Assembly: GCF_028464145.1 (NCBI RefSeq)
Contig: NZ_JAQPCG010000001.1
Location: 558,001-622,000 of the forward strand
DNA: 64,000 nt
Direction: 5' to 3'
Source: Maribacter sp. PR1
Lineage (GTDB): Bacteria > Bacteroidota > Bacteroidia > Flavobacteriales > Flavobacteriaceae
Part shown: piece after piece, positions 18,601 to 27,400 of the stretch
Layout of the letters: the number at the start of each line of letters is the position of its first letter
Numbering within the stretch: the first letter of the stretch is position 1
Notes under the pieces: model-generated
What the model was told of the DNA's origin: nothing
The model's database searches: none
Seen by the model: the letters and a program-made list of their open reading frames with translations, nothing else
Translations under genes and position numbers: made by a program

Positions 18601-20079
18601 GAAACGTATGGTATTACCGTGTACCAAGAGCAGGTGATGCTCCTTTCCCAAAAATTGGCGGATTTCACCAAGGGTGAGGCCGATGTGCTTCGTAAAGCGA
18701 TGGGGAAAAAGCAAAAGCATGTATTGGACAAAATGAAACCCAAGTTTATACAGCAGGCTTCCGCAAAAGGTCATCCCGAAGATAAGCTGGAAAAAATTTG
18801 GAAGGACTGGGAAGCATTTGCTGCCTATGCCTTTAACAAAAGTCACTCTACTTGTTATGCCTGGATAGCCTACCAAACAGCCTATTGTAAAGCCCACTAC
18901 CCTGCCGAATACATGGCAGCCGTTCTTAGCAACAACATGAACGACATTAAACAGGTAACCTTTTTCATGGAGGAATGTAAACGCATGGGATTGGATGTAT
19001 TAGGTCCTGATGTCAATGAATCCTACTATAAATTTGCGGTAAACAAAGAAGGCGCTGTACGTTTTGGTATGGGAGCCATAAAAGGTGTAGGGCGTGGTGC
19101 CGTGGAAACCATTGTGGAAGAAAGAAAGGAAAATGGACCCTACAAATCCGTTTTTGACATGGCCAAACGAATAGACCTGAGAGCAGCCAATAAAAAGGCT
19201 TTTGAAAATCTGGCACTCGCGGGTGGTTTTGACTCCATGGGAGATTCTCACAGAGCTCAGTATTTCCATAATGAAGGAGACGGGATTACTTTCTTGGAAA
19301 AGGTAATTAAATACGGCGCAAAGTTTCAAGAAAATGAAAATTCCGCTCAAGTAAGCCTTTTCGGTGACGCTAGTGAAGTTACGATTCCGGAGCCCATTGT
19401 ACCTCCTTGTGAGGAATGGGGTACCATGGAAAAGCTACGAAGGGAAAAAGAGGTAGTGGGAATCTATATTTCCGGTCACCCCTTGGATGATTTTAAAACA
19501 GAAATTAAGGCCTTTTGTAATGCTAGTCTTTCCCATTGCAGCGACTTGCCCAATTATGTAAATAGAGAGCTGACCTTCGCAGGTGTTATTACGGACGTAC
19601 AACACAGAATTTCCAAAAATGGAAAAGGTTGGGCCTCTTTTGTAATGGAGGATTATACAGATTCCTTCGAATTCAGGATTTTTGGAGAGGAATACCTTAA
19701 GTTCAGGCACTTTCTTATGCTCAATTCCTTTGCGTATATTAAACTTTATGTTCGGGAAGGCTGGGTGAATCGGGACACAGGAGTAAAGGGCGACCCTAGA
19801 ATGCAGTTCAACAGTTTCATGCTACTACAGGACGTCATGGAATCCTATGCGAAAAAATTGACCATAAAATTGAATATTGATGAGTTGGAAGAAGAAAATG
19901 TTCATCAGTTAAAGGACACCTTGATTTCTCATAAGGGAGACCACGCCTTGAATTTTATTGTGTACGAAATGCAGGAACAGATTAAGGTCCGACTATCCAG
20001 CCGAAAACAAAAAGTTCAGATATCAAGTGAACTTTTGCAGCGACTGGAAGAACAACAAGTGCATTTTAAACTTAATTAA
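15643..20079 (+). CDS. dnaE: Replicative DNA polymerase III alpha subunit with N-terminal proofreading exonuclease domain
   Basis: A 1478-residue polymerase. Residues 1-190 are a DEDDh 3'-5' exonuclease (FDTETTGLP at 5-13, QNVGFDVNIMG near 105, HNATADVEAT near 169). The PHP domain follows from about residue 263 with intact LHNHTQFS and TDHANMM. The C-family catalytic core has GPGRGSAAGSAVAY near 663, PDIDIDFDDEGR (catalytic D706 and D708) and AFNKSHSTCYAW near 1064. A helix-hairpin-helix and an OB-fold domain close the protein. It copies the chromosome. The domain order differs from E. coli, where DnaQ is separate, and is usual for this phylum. A second, shorter DnaE-like protein is encoded at 59-62 kb. 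Confidence 0.97.
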   Translation: MYLIFDTETTGLPKRWDAPITDTKNWPRCIQIAWQLHDGMGNLLDQQDYLVKPEGFNIPYDAEKIHGISTALAERDGVPLKEVLSKFNEAMAKTKFIVGQNVGFDVNIMGAEFHRMTVENPLKELPVLDTCTEHTAELCQIPGGRGGKFKLPTLTELHEFLFNEPFAEAHNATADVEATTRCFLELVRKRQYTAEQLDVQPDYFENFSEANPKVIQLIGIEHINLAKASKKIADALWEKDTGGVSQEEIKENLATLETAPFAHLHNHTQFSILQSTISVPDLIKTAANEKMPAVAMTDHANMMGAFHFVNGIINHNSGVKARNEENQKRYEATLNGTLEDGQEPLENLPESELEITPIVGCEFQVCEDHTNKSQKDNGYQIVMLAKSKNGYLNLAKMSSIAFVDGKYYVPRIDKKVVEQYKEDIIVLTGNLYGEVPSKVLNVGEKQAEEALIWWKDTFGEDLYIEIMRHGQEDEDRVNQVLIQFAEKHDVKLVATNNTYYAKKENAHAHDILLCVKDGEKQSTPIGRGRGYRYGLPNQEYYFKSSDEMKELFKDIPEAIINIQEVIDKVETFTLARDVLLPAFDIPEKFQVEEDKLDGGKRGENKYLRHITYEGAKKRYGEITPEIDERLDFELQVIEKTGYPGYFLIVEDFIRAAREMDVSVGPGRGSAAGSAVAYCLWITNLDPIQYDLLFERFLNPDRISMPDIDIDFDDEGRSRVMDYVIKKYGSNQVAQIITYGTMAAKSSIRDTARALDLPLGDADRMAKLIPNMSKLKKIMGVDEKVLKSKFNSDDLVKINELLAISKGEGLESETLNQAYVLEGSVRNTGIHACGVIITPDDITKFVPVALAKDSDMYCTQFDNSVVESAGLLKMDFLGLKTLTLIKDTVKIVKAKHGVDLDPENFPLDDEKTYELFQRGETIGVFQYESPGMQKHMRALKPTVFADLIAMNALYRPGPMEYIPSFIARKHGTEEIVYDLDACEEYLAETYGITVYQEQVMLLSQKLADFTKGEADVLRKAMGKKQKHVLDKMKPKFIQQASAKGHPEDKLEKIWKDWEAFAAYAFNKSHSTCYAWIAYQTAYCKAHYPAEYMAAVLSNNMNDIKQVTFFMEECKRMGLDVLGPDVNESYYKFAVNKEGAVRFGMGAIKGVGRGAVETIVEERKENGPYKSVFDMAKRIDLRAANKKAFENLALAGGFDSMGDSHRAQYFHNEGDGITFLEKVIKYGAKFQENENSAQVSLFGDASEVTIPEPIVPPCEEWGTMEKLRREKEVVGIYISGHPLDDFKTEIKAFCNASLSHCSDLPNYVNRELTFAGVITDVQHRISKNGKGWASFVMEDYTDSFEFRIFGEEYLKFRHFLMLNSFAYIKLYVREGWVNRDTGVKGDPRMQFNSFMLLQDVMESYAKKLTIKLNIDELEEENVHQLKDTLISHKGDHALNFIVYEMQEQIKVRLSSRKQKVQISSELLQRLEEQQVHFKLN

Positions 20080-20097
20080 AATTTAGATTTATTACCG

Positions 20098-21315
20098 TTG
20101 AAGAAGAAACTCTATTTGATTATTGGCGCATTGCTTATAGGGTTTTTAGGCCTTAAACTCTATCAACACTTTTCCGGTCCCAAGGAAATTTCTGACCTGG
20201 AGGTAATTGCATACCATTATAACGGTAAGGGTTACGTTGGTTCATCGACTTGTATGGAATGTCATAGGGGTATTTATGAGACACACCTCAATACAGCGCA
20301 TTACAACACTTCCATATTCGCGACACTGGAGAACATTAAAGGCAGTTTTAAGGAGGGTGAAAATTTAGTTTCCTTATTGGATGCAGAAATACGAATGGTA
20401 AGTAAGAAAGGAGAACCTGTTCAACATGCCCAAATAAAATATGGAAATAGAAGGACTTTTGACTGGACCATGGATATTACAATAGGCTCTGGATTAAAAG
20501 GCCAATCCTATCTTAGCAATCAACCCGATGGTTTATTTCAGTTACAAGCATCCTATTTTGTCCCAGCTGATACTTGGATAAATAGTCCCAATTACACCAA
20601 TAGACTAAATCCATTACGTCCGGTAAACGACCAATGCTTAAAATGCCATGTGACCTTTGCAAAAAATCCAGATGATGCTATAAACTCCAATCAATATGAT
20701 ATTTCAAAAATTGTTTTGGGCGTGGATTGTGAAAAATGTCATGGTCCTGCGGAAAAACATGTAAGGTTTCAAAAAAATTGGAATGGAGTTTCCAAAGATT
20801 CCAGTTTAGTAAAATTGTCTTCTTTAACTAGGCAACAAAGTTTGGACCTCTGTGCTTCTTGTCATTCAGGACTCAGAAACAATCAGACCCAAAATCCATT
20901 TAAATTTTTACCTGGGGATACCCTGGTCAACTTTTCAAAAAATTACAATTCGCTAAGACCTAGTACTAACTTGGACGTCCATGGAAACCAATATGGTTTA
21001 TTGACGAGTAGCAAATGCTTTGCCGAATCTACTCAGATGGATTGCATAACCTGTCACGACCCTCATAAGAATCAAAGAAATGACCACCTCTATTTCAACA
21101 ATAAATGTGTGGGATGCCATAATACAAATAAAAAACACTGTACCATCCCTGCATCTAAAATGAAAGAGAACGGAAGCAACTGTATTCAATGTCATATGCC
21201 CGTGATACCATCCAAGAACATGCAGGTGCAACTTTCTAAACTAGAAAATTCAACTCCAGTAGGCGTAAGAACACATAATATTGCTATATATCCCGAAAGT
21301 GCTGCCCAAGAATAG
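20098..21315 (+). CDS. Multiheme c-type cytochrome (seven CxxCH), membrane-anchored
   Basis: A 405-residue protein. KKKLYLIIGALLIGFLGLKLY is an N-terminal membrane anchor, and the rest is periplasmic. Seven heme-attachment motifs are visible in order: CMECH, CLKCH, CEKCH, CASCH, CITCH, CVGCH and CIQCH. The CEKCHGPAEKH and DPHKNQRNDH segments resemble cytochrome c554/NrfA-like multiheme proteins, which move electrons or reduce nitrogen or sulfur compounds; the substrate is not readable. The start must be TTG at 20098: the frame is the same as dnaE, whose stop is 19 bases upstream, and no ATG precedes the anchor. It may be co-transcribed with dnaE. Confidence 0.88.
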   Translation: MKKKLYLIIGALLIGFLGLKLYQHFSGPKEISDLEVIAYHYNGKGYVGSSTCMECHRGIYETHLNTAHYNTSIFATLENIKGSFKEGENLVSLLDAEIRMVSKKGEPVQHAQIKYGNRRTFDWTMDITIGSGLKGQSYLSNQPDGLFQLQASYFVPADTWINSPNYTNRLNPLRPVNDQCLKCHVTFAKNPDDAINSNQYDISKIVLGVDCEKCHGPAEKHVRFQKNWNGVSKDSSLVKLSSLTRQQSLDLCASCHSGLRNNQTQNPFKFLPGDTLVNFSKNYNSLRPSTNLDVHGNQYGLLTSSKCFAESTQMDCITCHDPHKNQRNDHLYFNNKCVGCHNTNKKHCTIPASKMKENGSNCIQCHMPVIPSKNMQVQLSKLENSTPVGVRTHNIAIYPESAAQE

Positions 21316-21381
21316 ATTACATCAATTTTGATATAATCAAAAGGAATACTATATGAGTAAGGAAACCTTTTATTATTTGAC

Positions 21382-21389
21382 TAAATTTG
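21382..21389 (+). promoter_or_regulatory. Predicted trxA promoter (-7 element)
   Basis: TAAATTTG matches the Bacteroidota -7 consensus TAnnTTTG and lies 23 bases before the trxA ATG. A clear -33 TTTG is not seen at the ideal distance. Confidence 0.55.
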
Positions 21390-21412
21390 CATAATCATTA
21401 AAAGAAATAATC

Positions 21413-21730
21413 ATGGCATTAGAAATAACAGACGCTACTTTTGACGAAGTAGTTTTAAAAAGTGATAAACCTGTAGTTGTAGATTTTTGGGCTGCTTGGT
21501 GTGGACCTTGTAGAATGGTAGGTCCTATCATTGACGAAGTAAGCAATGAGTATGAAGGTAAAGCGGTTGTAGGAAAGGTGGACGTTGATGCCAACCAAGA
21601 ATTCGCAGCAAAATACGGTGTACGGAATATACCTACGGTTTTGGTATTTAAGGATGGAGAAATTGCCAGTAGACAAGTTGGTGTCTCCCCTAAAAAAGTG
21701 TATACCGATGCTATAGACGCCCTTTTATAA
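21413..21730 (+). CDS. trxA: Thioredoxin
   Basis: A 105-residue cytoplasmic thioredoxin of standard length. WAAWCGPCRMVGP holds the redox-active WCGPC site (Cys 31 and Cys 34). VDVDANQEFAAKYGVRNIPTVLVF carries the cis-proline loop. It reduces disulfides in ribonucleotide reductase, methionine sulfoxide reductases and other proteins, using thioredoxin reductase (not in the window). Its own promoter element and terminator indicate a single-gene transcript. Confidence 0.96.
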   Translation: MALEITDATFDEVVLKSDKPVVVDFWAAWCGPCRMVGPIIDEVSNEYEGKAVVGKVDVDANQEFAAKYGVRNIPTVLVFKDGEIASRQVGVSPKKVYTDAIDALL

Positions 21731-21753
21731 TAACATAATTAAAACAATTTCAG

Positions 21754-21786
21754 AAAAGGTCCAGTTTAAACTGGACCTTTTTTTAT
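21754..21786 (+). terminator. Intrinsic terminator after trxA
   Basis: AAAAGGTCCAGTTT (21754-21767) pairs with AAACTGGACCTTTT, followed by more Ts. It ends 15 bases before the DUF58 gene start, so that gene may depend on read-through or an internal promoter. Confidence 0.85.
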
Positions 21787-21800
21787 GTTATCTTTATTCT

Positions 21801-22730
21801 GTGGACATACGACAAGAATTAAACAATACTTCATTATTTCCCAATCTTGAACTTTTGGCCAAGCAGGTAGTAGAGGGGTTCATTAGCGGTATTCACAAGA
21901 GTCCTTTCCATGGATTTTCCGCGGAATTTGCCGAACATAAAATTTACAACAATGGTGAAAGTACCAAACATATTGATTGGAAACTTTTTGCCAAAACGGA
22001 CAAACTCTATACTAAACGTTATGAGGAGGAAACCAATTTGCGGTGCCATATGATTTTGGACAACTCTGCCTCCATGTACTACCCAGAAGTAAAGAATATA
22101 TCCTTAGGAAATCTCAACAAAATAGGTTTTGGTATTTTGGCCATTGCGGCATTGATGAATGTCCTTAAGAAACAAAGGGACGCTGTGGGGCTAAGTGTAT
22201 TTTCTGATGACTATAATTACTATGCACCGGAAAAGGGCAGTGAACGTCACTTTCAGATGTTATTGGCCAAACTTAACGAAATTGGTGCCGAAAAACAACC
22301 AGCAAAGAATTCGAGAACATACACATACCTGCATCAGATAGCGGAAAAAATAAAAAGAAGAAGCCTAATCTTTTTATTTACGGATATGTTTCAGACAGAA
22401 AAAGAAGACAGTGAACTTTTTGAAGCCCTACGTCATTTAAAATACAATAAGCACGAGGTTGTACTCTTTCATTTAATGGATAAGGAGCATGAATTTCACT
22501 TTAATTTTGAGAATACCCCCAAACGCTTTTTGGATGTTGAAACAGGTGAGTATTTAGACTTGTATGCCGATAATATTAAAGAAGCTTATGAAAAAAGCAT
22601 TAGAGACTATTATACGGCCATTAAGCTTAAATGCGCGCAATATCGTATTAAGTATGTAGAAGTCGACATCAACAATAATTTTTCTACCATCCTGAATACA
22701 TTTTTGGTAGAACGCAGTAAATTTCTTTAA
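21801..22730 (+). CDS. DUF58 domain-containing protein
   Basis: A 309-residue cytoplasmic protein with a GTG start at 21801. Family features are RQELNNTS at the start, KSPFHGFSAEFAEHKIYNNGESTKHIDWKLFAKT near residues 35-70, and a vWA-like core with MILDNSASM near residue 88, whose DxSxS forms a MIDAS-type metal site, plus FLFTDMF near 192. DUF58 proteins usually sit next to MoxR AAA+ ATPases and act as chaperone-like partners or in cell-envelope processes. No MoxR gene is nearby, so this copy is an orphan. The start directly abuts the trxA terminator; the next feature is tRNA-Asp. Confidence 0.88.
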   Translation: MDIRQELNNTSLFPNLELLAKQVVEGFISGIHKSPFHGFSAEFAEHKIYNNGESTKHIDWKLFAKTDKLYTKRYEEETNLRCHMILDNSASMYYPEVKNISLGNLNKIGFGILAIAALMNVLKKQRDAVGLSVFSDDYNYYAPEKGSERHFQMLLAKLNEIGAEKQPAKNSRTYTYLHQIAEKIKRRSLIFLFTDMFQTEKEDSELFEALRHLKYNKHEVVLFHLMDKEHEFHFNFENTPKRFLDVETGEYLDLYADNIKEAYEKSIRDYYTAIKLKCAQYRIKYVEVDINNNFSTILNTFLVERSKFL

Positions 22731-22754
22731 AGGAAAATTTTTTAAAAGAAAATG

Positions 22755-22785
22755 TTTGTGCAATTGAATAAGCAATGTATATTTG
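22755..22785 (+). promoter_or_regulatory. Predicted tRNA-Asp promoter
   Basis: TTTG (22755-22758) and TATATTTG (22778-22785) are an exact match to the Bacteroidota -33/-7 consensus with a 19-base spacer, ending 17 bases before the tRNA. Confidence 0.8.
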
Positions 22786-22802
22786 CACACGCTAAACGCC
22801 AC

Positions 22803-22879
22803 GGTCTGGTAGTTCAGTTGGTTAGAATACCTGCCTGTCACGCAGGGGGTCGCGGGTTCGAGTCCCGTCCAGACCGCCA
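22803..22879 (+). tRNA. tRNA-Asp (anticodon GTC)
   Basis: A full cloverleaf: acceptor stem GGTCTGG pairs with CCAGACC, the D-loop contains AGTTGGTTAGA, the anticodon arm CCTGC-CTGTCAC-GCAGG gives GTC, the T-arm is GCGGG-TTCGAGT-CCCGT, the discriminator is G, and CCA is encoded at 22877-22879. The last 21 bases overlapping the encoded C form the left attachment core of the inserted element, and the tRNA is intact after integration. Confidence 0.96.
22857..22877 (+). repeat. attL core: 21-bp direct repeat in the tRNA-Asp 3' end
   Basis: From TTCGAGTCCC to CCAGACCGC at the 3' end of tRNA-Asp, repeated without mismatch at 38145-38165. The bases just outside the core differ on both sides. Confidence 0.93.
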
Positions 22880-22886
22880 ACAAATT

Positions 22887-22925
22887 CCCTAATAGTCTAT
22901 TAATTAGATTGTTAGGGTTTTTTGT
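22887..22925 (+). terminator. tRNA-Asp terminator supplied by the element
   Basis: CCCTAATAGTCTA (22888-22900) pairs, with G-U pairs, to TAGATTGTTAGGG, followed by six Ts. It begins 8 bases after the encoded CCA, inside the element. Confidence 0.7.
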
Positions 22926-23192
22926 ATTTCAAAGGGTGTATGCAAGGGTGTTTTTAAATAATAGTTGTTGCATTCCAAACCTATTTTGCTGAAGGTTTTA
23001 AGAAAAGAGGTGGGGGTGGTTTTAGATTCCGTTTTCCTTAGAATGGGGTATCCCCTAGACTATAGTTGTACCCTATCTTCTGTATTTATCTGATGCTTTT
23101 GACAGATATCAAATATAAATTCATCTAATTGTTAGGAATCGCCACTTGTTTTATTTGATTATTGTATTGAATACATTGTTATTAAGATTTTA
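22926..23192. other. Left-end non-coding stretch of the element
   Basis: No gene is supported between the tRNA terminator and the first element gene, which ends at 23193. Besides the GGGTGT pair, a short GGGG-TAT-CCCC inverted repeat (about 23045-23055) is the only structure noted. Confidence 0.5.
22932..22952. promoter_or_regulatory. Candidate integrase arm-type repeats, left end
   Basis: Two GGGTGT copies at 22934-22939 and 22946-22951, exactly 12 bases apart, followed by TTTTAA. The same spacing and surrounding bases recur near the right end at 38003-38020. Function as integrase or excisionase arm sites is inferred. Confidence 0.5.
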
Positions 23193-23669
23193 TTATCTCA
23201 ACATTATATCATAATCCTTTAAAATAGCACGCATCAGCACTTCTCCATTTTTGCCAAGACCTTTATTATTTAATCCTAAATCTTTGCGCATTTCAGCCAT
23301 TATTTTTGTCATATGCAATAAGTTAGTTTTAATATCTATACCAGATTCTGTATCCTGATGGTAAATTAATTGGAAATAATTAGAAAAAGCTTTTATCACA
23401 GCAGGTGAAGCATACAGCACATATTTTTTATAAAATTCAAACAAGTCTTTAATAAGTCTATCTTGATTAAGATTTTTATTCGTTTTTGAATTAGCAAATA
23501 TTCCAATTATTAAATTCACATATTGCTGATAAATATCTCGCCTCTCTTTCGCTATTTCACTTATGAGTTCCTTTTTCTTTTCAATGTTGTGTTTGATAAA
23601 GTAGCCAAGAATCAAACCAAAGATTGGCAATACAATTGATAAAAGTGTGATGATTGTTTGTGTATTCAT
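23193..23669 (-). CDS. Membrane-anchored protein of unknown function
   Basis: A 158-residue protein I cannot assign to a characterised family. Residues 5-25 (IITLLSIVLPIFGLILGYFI) form one transmembrane helix. The rest is basic and mainly helical: KHNIEKKKELISEIAKERR, then FEFYKKYVLYASPAV and, near the end, AEMRKDLGLNNKGLG and ILKDYDIM. The RKDLG-x-(N/K)-x-GL pattern seems familiar from small proteins near restriction systems, but I cannot name them. It is the last gene at the left end, 76 bases beyond the peptidase gene, and may be part of the same transcript or a separate unit. A membrane-linked defence accessory is speculation. Confidence 0.65.
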   Translation of the reverse strand: MNTQTIITLLSIVLPIFGLILGYFIKHNIEKKKELISEIAKERRDIYQQYVNLIIGIFANSKTNKNLNQDRLIKDLFEFYKKYVLYASPAVIKAFSNYFQLIYHQDTESGIDIKTNLLHMTKIMAEMRKDLGLNNKGLGKNGEVLMRAILKDYDIMLR

Positions 23670-23745
23670 TTTTTCAGCTTGTTACCCACTATGGGATATA
23701 ATTATTGATGATATTTCACTTAAAAGAGTCATAAGTAAAATCAAC

Positions 23746-24438
23746 TTACAACTTCATCCCATACATCTTATCATCCAATTCCTTCCAATTTGGAATGTGC
23801 TTTGAAAGTTCTGCCCAAAACTCCTTTGAGTGGCTCTTTATCTTGGTGTGTACCAGTTCGTGAACCAGTAGATAATCAATTAAGCTGTAAGGAAGTTTTA
23901 TAGCGTCTATATTAATTATGATATCGTTAGAGGGTGTGCAACTTCCCCAGCGTTTTTCTAGTTTTCTAATCTTGAAATTATTATACGCTAGTCCTGTAAC
24001 TTTCACTAATTTCTTTATTCTTGGCGTTAACTTCTCTTCAGCTTTGGCTCTTAAAAAGGTTTCAAATGCTGCCATTAATTCCTCTTGATTATTTAGTGAT
24101 GTAGGCAATGAAACCTTAAATTTGGATTCTGTAAAATCAATGATTACTTCATCAATTTCGTTGTTCTCAAATACCTCAACATAGTACTTTCTACCCAAGT
24201 ATTGTATCCTTGAACCTGTTACAATATCATCGTCACCAATGGAACTTACCAAGTCCAATTTATCAAGTATCCATTTAGCCTTTTTCAGGATTAGTTTTTG
24301 CGCTTTTTCGTCAGAAATGGATTTACCTTTCAGTACAACACCATCACCCTTGTCCACAGTTATGTAATGCGATTTAAGTTTCTCCTTTTCTTTAAAGGAA
24401 TATGTTATGGTTTTATGTCCGTATTGTACGCTAGGCAT
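23746..24438 (-). CDS. YgjP/SprT-like M48-type metallopeptidase
   Basis: A 230-residue protein of the DUF45/YgjP-like family. The zinc motif HELVH (in LLVHELVHTKIKSHSKEFW, near residue 192) is the HExxH site with a downstream His in KSHSKEFW. LEKRWGSCTPSNDIIIN near residue 160 is the family WGSC block. Members are predicted zinc metalloproteases; the target is unknown. The gene overlaps the end of hsdR by 8 bases, so the two are translationally linked. YgjP-like genes are often found beside type I restriction genes, so it may process HsdR or invader proteins, which is inference. Confidence 0.85.
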   Translation of the reverse strand: MPSVQYGHKTITYSFKEKEKLKSHYITVDKGDGVVLKGKSISDEKAQKLILKKAKWILDKLDLVSSIGDDDIVTGSRIQYLGRKYYVEVFENNEIDEVIIDFTESKFKVSLPTSLNNQEELMAAFETFLRAKAEEKLTPRIKKLVKVTGLAYNNFKIRKLEKRWGSCTPSNDIIINIDAIKLPYSLIDYLLVHELVHTKIKSHSKEFWAELSKHIPNWKELDDKMYGMKL

Positions 24439-27400
24439 CCTTATTCTTTATTAGCACTTCCACCATTTCCTTTGCCTTCAATTTAGCATCTTCACGTTCT
24501 ATTTTGGCTGTGGTCAAGTAGCGTCTAATTTTGTTTTCAATATCTTTTTTCACTTGTCCCTTACGTTGCCATCCAACAATACCCAATTCCCCTTTTATAA
24601 GGTCAAATATGGTCTTTGTAGCGTCTTCTGCGTCTTCACCGAATAAGACCTTCATAGAGTCATAAACGGCTCTCTCACGCTCTGTAACAAAGCCTTTTTG
24701 CTCTCCTTCTTTTTGTTGGTCAATGATTTCGTCCTGTATGTCGGTGTAGGCTTTTAGCAATTCTAATTGAGTGATGCGCTGTTCTGCTTTTAACTTCAAC
24801 AGTTCATCCAATCGCTGTGCCAAAGGTTTATAGAAGTCAGGGTTCTTGTCAATACCAACCTTTATGGTGTGCTTTAAGTTATTTCGCATCTTCAACTCTT
24901 TGGTGGCTGGTGATGAGTTCATGATTTCCTCCTTAAACTTATCCTTGTCTATAATGGATATAGGTTCTGCCAGTAAACTTTCAACCCCTTCTGCTTTTAG
25001 ATGCTCATCTATCATGGATTGAAGCATCTTGCTCTCGTCTTTGGTGATTTTCAATTCCTCATCCTCTGGGTATGCGTTTCTGGCTCTTAACTTAATCTCA
25101 TTGAAGAGTTTAAAATCCCCTTGATACTTTAATGCTTTGGTGTTGGGCAGCACGATATTAATCGACTTATTGAAATCCTTTAACATCACCTTGAAATCAT
25201 CACGCTTGTTGATTGGCTCAATAAACCGCACAGCAGCATCGATATAGTCCTCACGGTTATAGTTTCTGTCAATCTTCATTGATTTAAAGAACTCCACCAG
25301 TTTGGTGTGATTCATGACCAATTTGGGAAACTCTTCATTGATGTTCTTTAAGATATCATCTGGTCTTATATCGCCTGAAAAGATTTCCAATGCCTGAATC
25401 AAATACGCTGTGATACCGTTGTAATCAACAATATAACCAGCGTTCTTTCCTTTTCTGGAACGGTTGACCCTTGCAATGGCTTGTAACAGGTTATGTTCCT
25501 TTAATGGCTTATCCAAGTACAGACAAGAGGCTATAGGGGCATCCCATCCTGTCAACAGCATATCCGATACAATCATAAAAGCGGTATTGTCAAACTTCTT
25601 TTTACCAGACTTCTCCCTTTCTGCTGCGTTTCCAAAGGGCAGTTTGAAGTCATTGGTAGCATCCTTGATATCTTCTGGTGGCACGACCAAGACTGGTCTT
25701 TTATCATTAGGATTTTCTTTATTCCATTCTAAAGTCTCATAGTACGTTTTAGCAATTCTATCCGACTTTGGAGAGGCTATACTAATCACCACCTTAGATT
25801 CAAAATTGTGATAACCTTCTCCTTTAAGGGTCTCTAGGACTTCTTGATATTTAATTGCTGCCTCTCTTCCACTACAGACAATCATAGCTTTATGACCATC
25901 TGGGAAAATTTTATCCCTGTAGTGGTCAATCATGTGTCTTCCTATGGCATCCATGCGCTCTGCCGACAATTGGTATTTCCGCAAGGCTTCCCTTTTTAGC
26001 TTGTCTTTTTTGTCTTCCGAAAGATGACCAAATTGTTCTTCAAACTTTTGGTCTAACTCCTCTTTTTTAACATCCAACTTGGCGATTCCCTCATCATACA
26101 GTAACTCTACCGTTGCGCCATCAGCCACAGATTCCATAATGGTATACACATCTATATATTTACCACCATAAAACTCCGCTAAAGTTGATTTGTCTTCTTT
26201 GGAAATGGGTGTGCCCGTAAAGGCAACAAACTTTGCATTTGGCAATACGGTACGCATAAAGGACGCTAGAAAACCATAATGACTACGATGTGCTTCATCA
26301 ACAAGGATGTAAAGGTTCTCCTTTCTGGATAGTTCTTCCAGTTCTATTTCTACTCGTTCTATTTCGACCCATTTACCTTTTTGGAGTACTTTGGTAATCT
26401 TAGTGAGGGTTTTCTCATTCAGATGTTTTTCAATTTTAAGATTTCCATGTTCTTCCAACTCTGTTTGGTCGGTTGAGGTGGTTGCATCTTTGTCGGTTTC
26501 TTGAAATTTCTGTAAGGTAGTTGTGATGATTCCCCCGTAATCGTTACGCAATAATTTATCCAGATGAACTACCGAAGAGGCTTGATTCACATTCTTAAAA
26601 CCGACATTTTGAAAGGTAGTGGTAATCTGCCTGTCCAAGTCTTTACGGTCTGTCATTATCAGTACCGTTGGGTTGTTAAAACCATATTCGGGTGCTTGCA
26701 GCTTTCGGGTCACATATGCCATCGTTAGGGACTTGCCAGAACCCTGTGTATGCCAAACCACACCACCTTCACCCCCTTGTAAGCGTGCAATGGTTTTGTT
26801 GGTGGCTCTTAGTTGTTGGTATCTAGGTAACTTTTTAATGGTGCTCCCTTCCTCCACTTCGAACAGTACAAAGTGCCGAATGATATCCAACACCCTTTCT
26901 TTCTTAAAAAGTGCTATAATGAGTTTATCTTGGTCTTTCTTAGCTTGGTTGATGATGTCCGTATCTTCCTTACTGGTCTTAAATACAGAATAGAACTGTT
27001 GAGGTGAATTTATCGCTCCATACCTACCTCCAACCTCCCAAATACCAGCACAGATTTGATTGTAATGGAATAGCTTTGGTGAGTTTTCTTGGTAATATTT
27101 TAAATCGCTGTAGGCTTTGTCCCATGCGTTTTGTGCTGTGGGTGACTTGCATTCAATTACACCAATAGGTAAGCCGTTAATGTATACCACCAAATCAGGT
27201 ACGGAATGTTGATACCTACCATGATACTTCATCTGGTTCACCACCAAGAAGTCATTGTTATCTGGATGCAGGTAGTCTATAAAGTGAACCACCTTAAATT
27301 CTTCAACCCCATCTATGGTCTGCTTCACAGAAAATGTACCCCCTCTAATGAGTTCCCAGACCTTTTCATTGATTTCCATTAATGATGCGCCATTAACGGT

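Noticed and set aside
22554..22883. Minus-strand frame of 109 residues across the DUF58 end and tRNA-Asp, including LEPATPCVTGRYSNQLNYQ
   Set aside because: It is the well-known false product of reading a tRNA backwards; it overlaps both a real gene and the tRNA.
26619..26993. Plus-strand frame of 124 residues inside hsdR
   Set aside because: It is a codon-pattern shadow: hsdR reads fully on the other strand with all family motifs.
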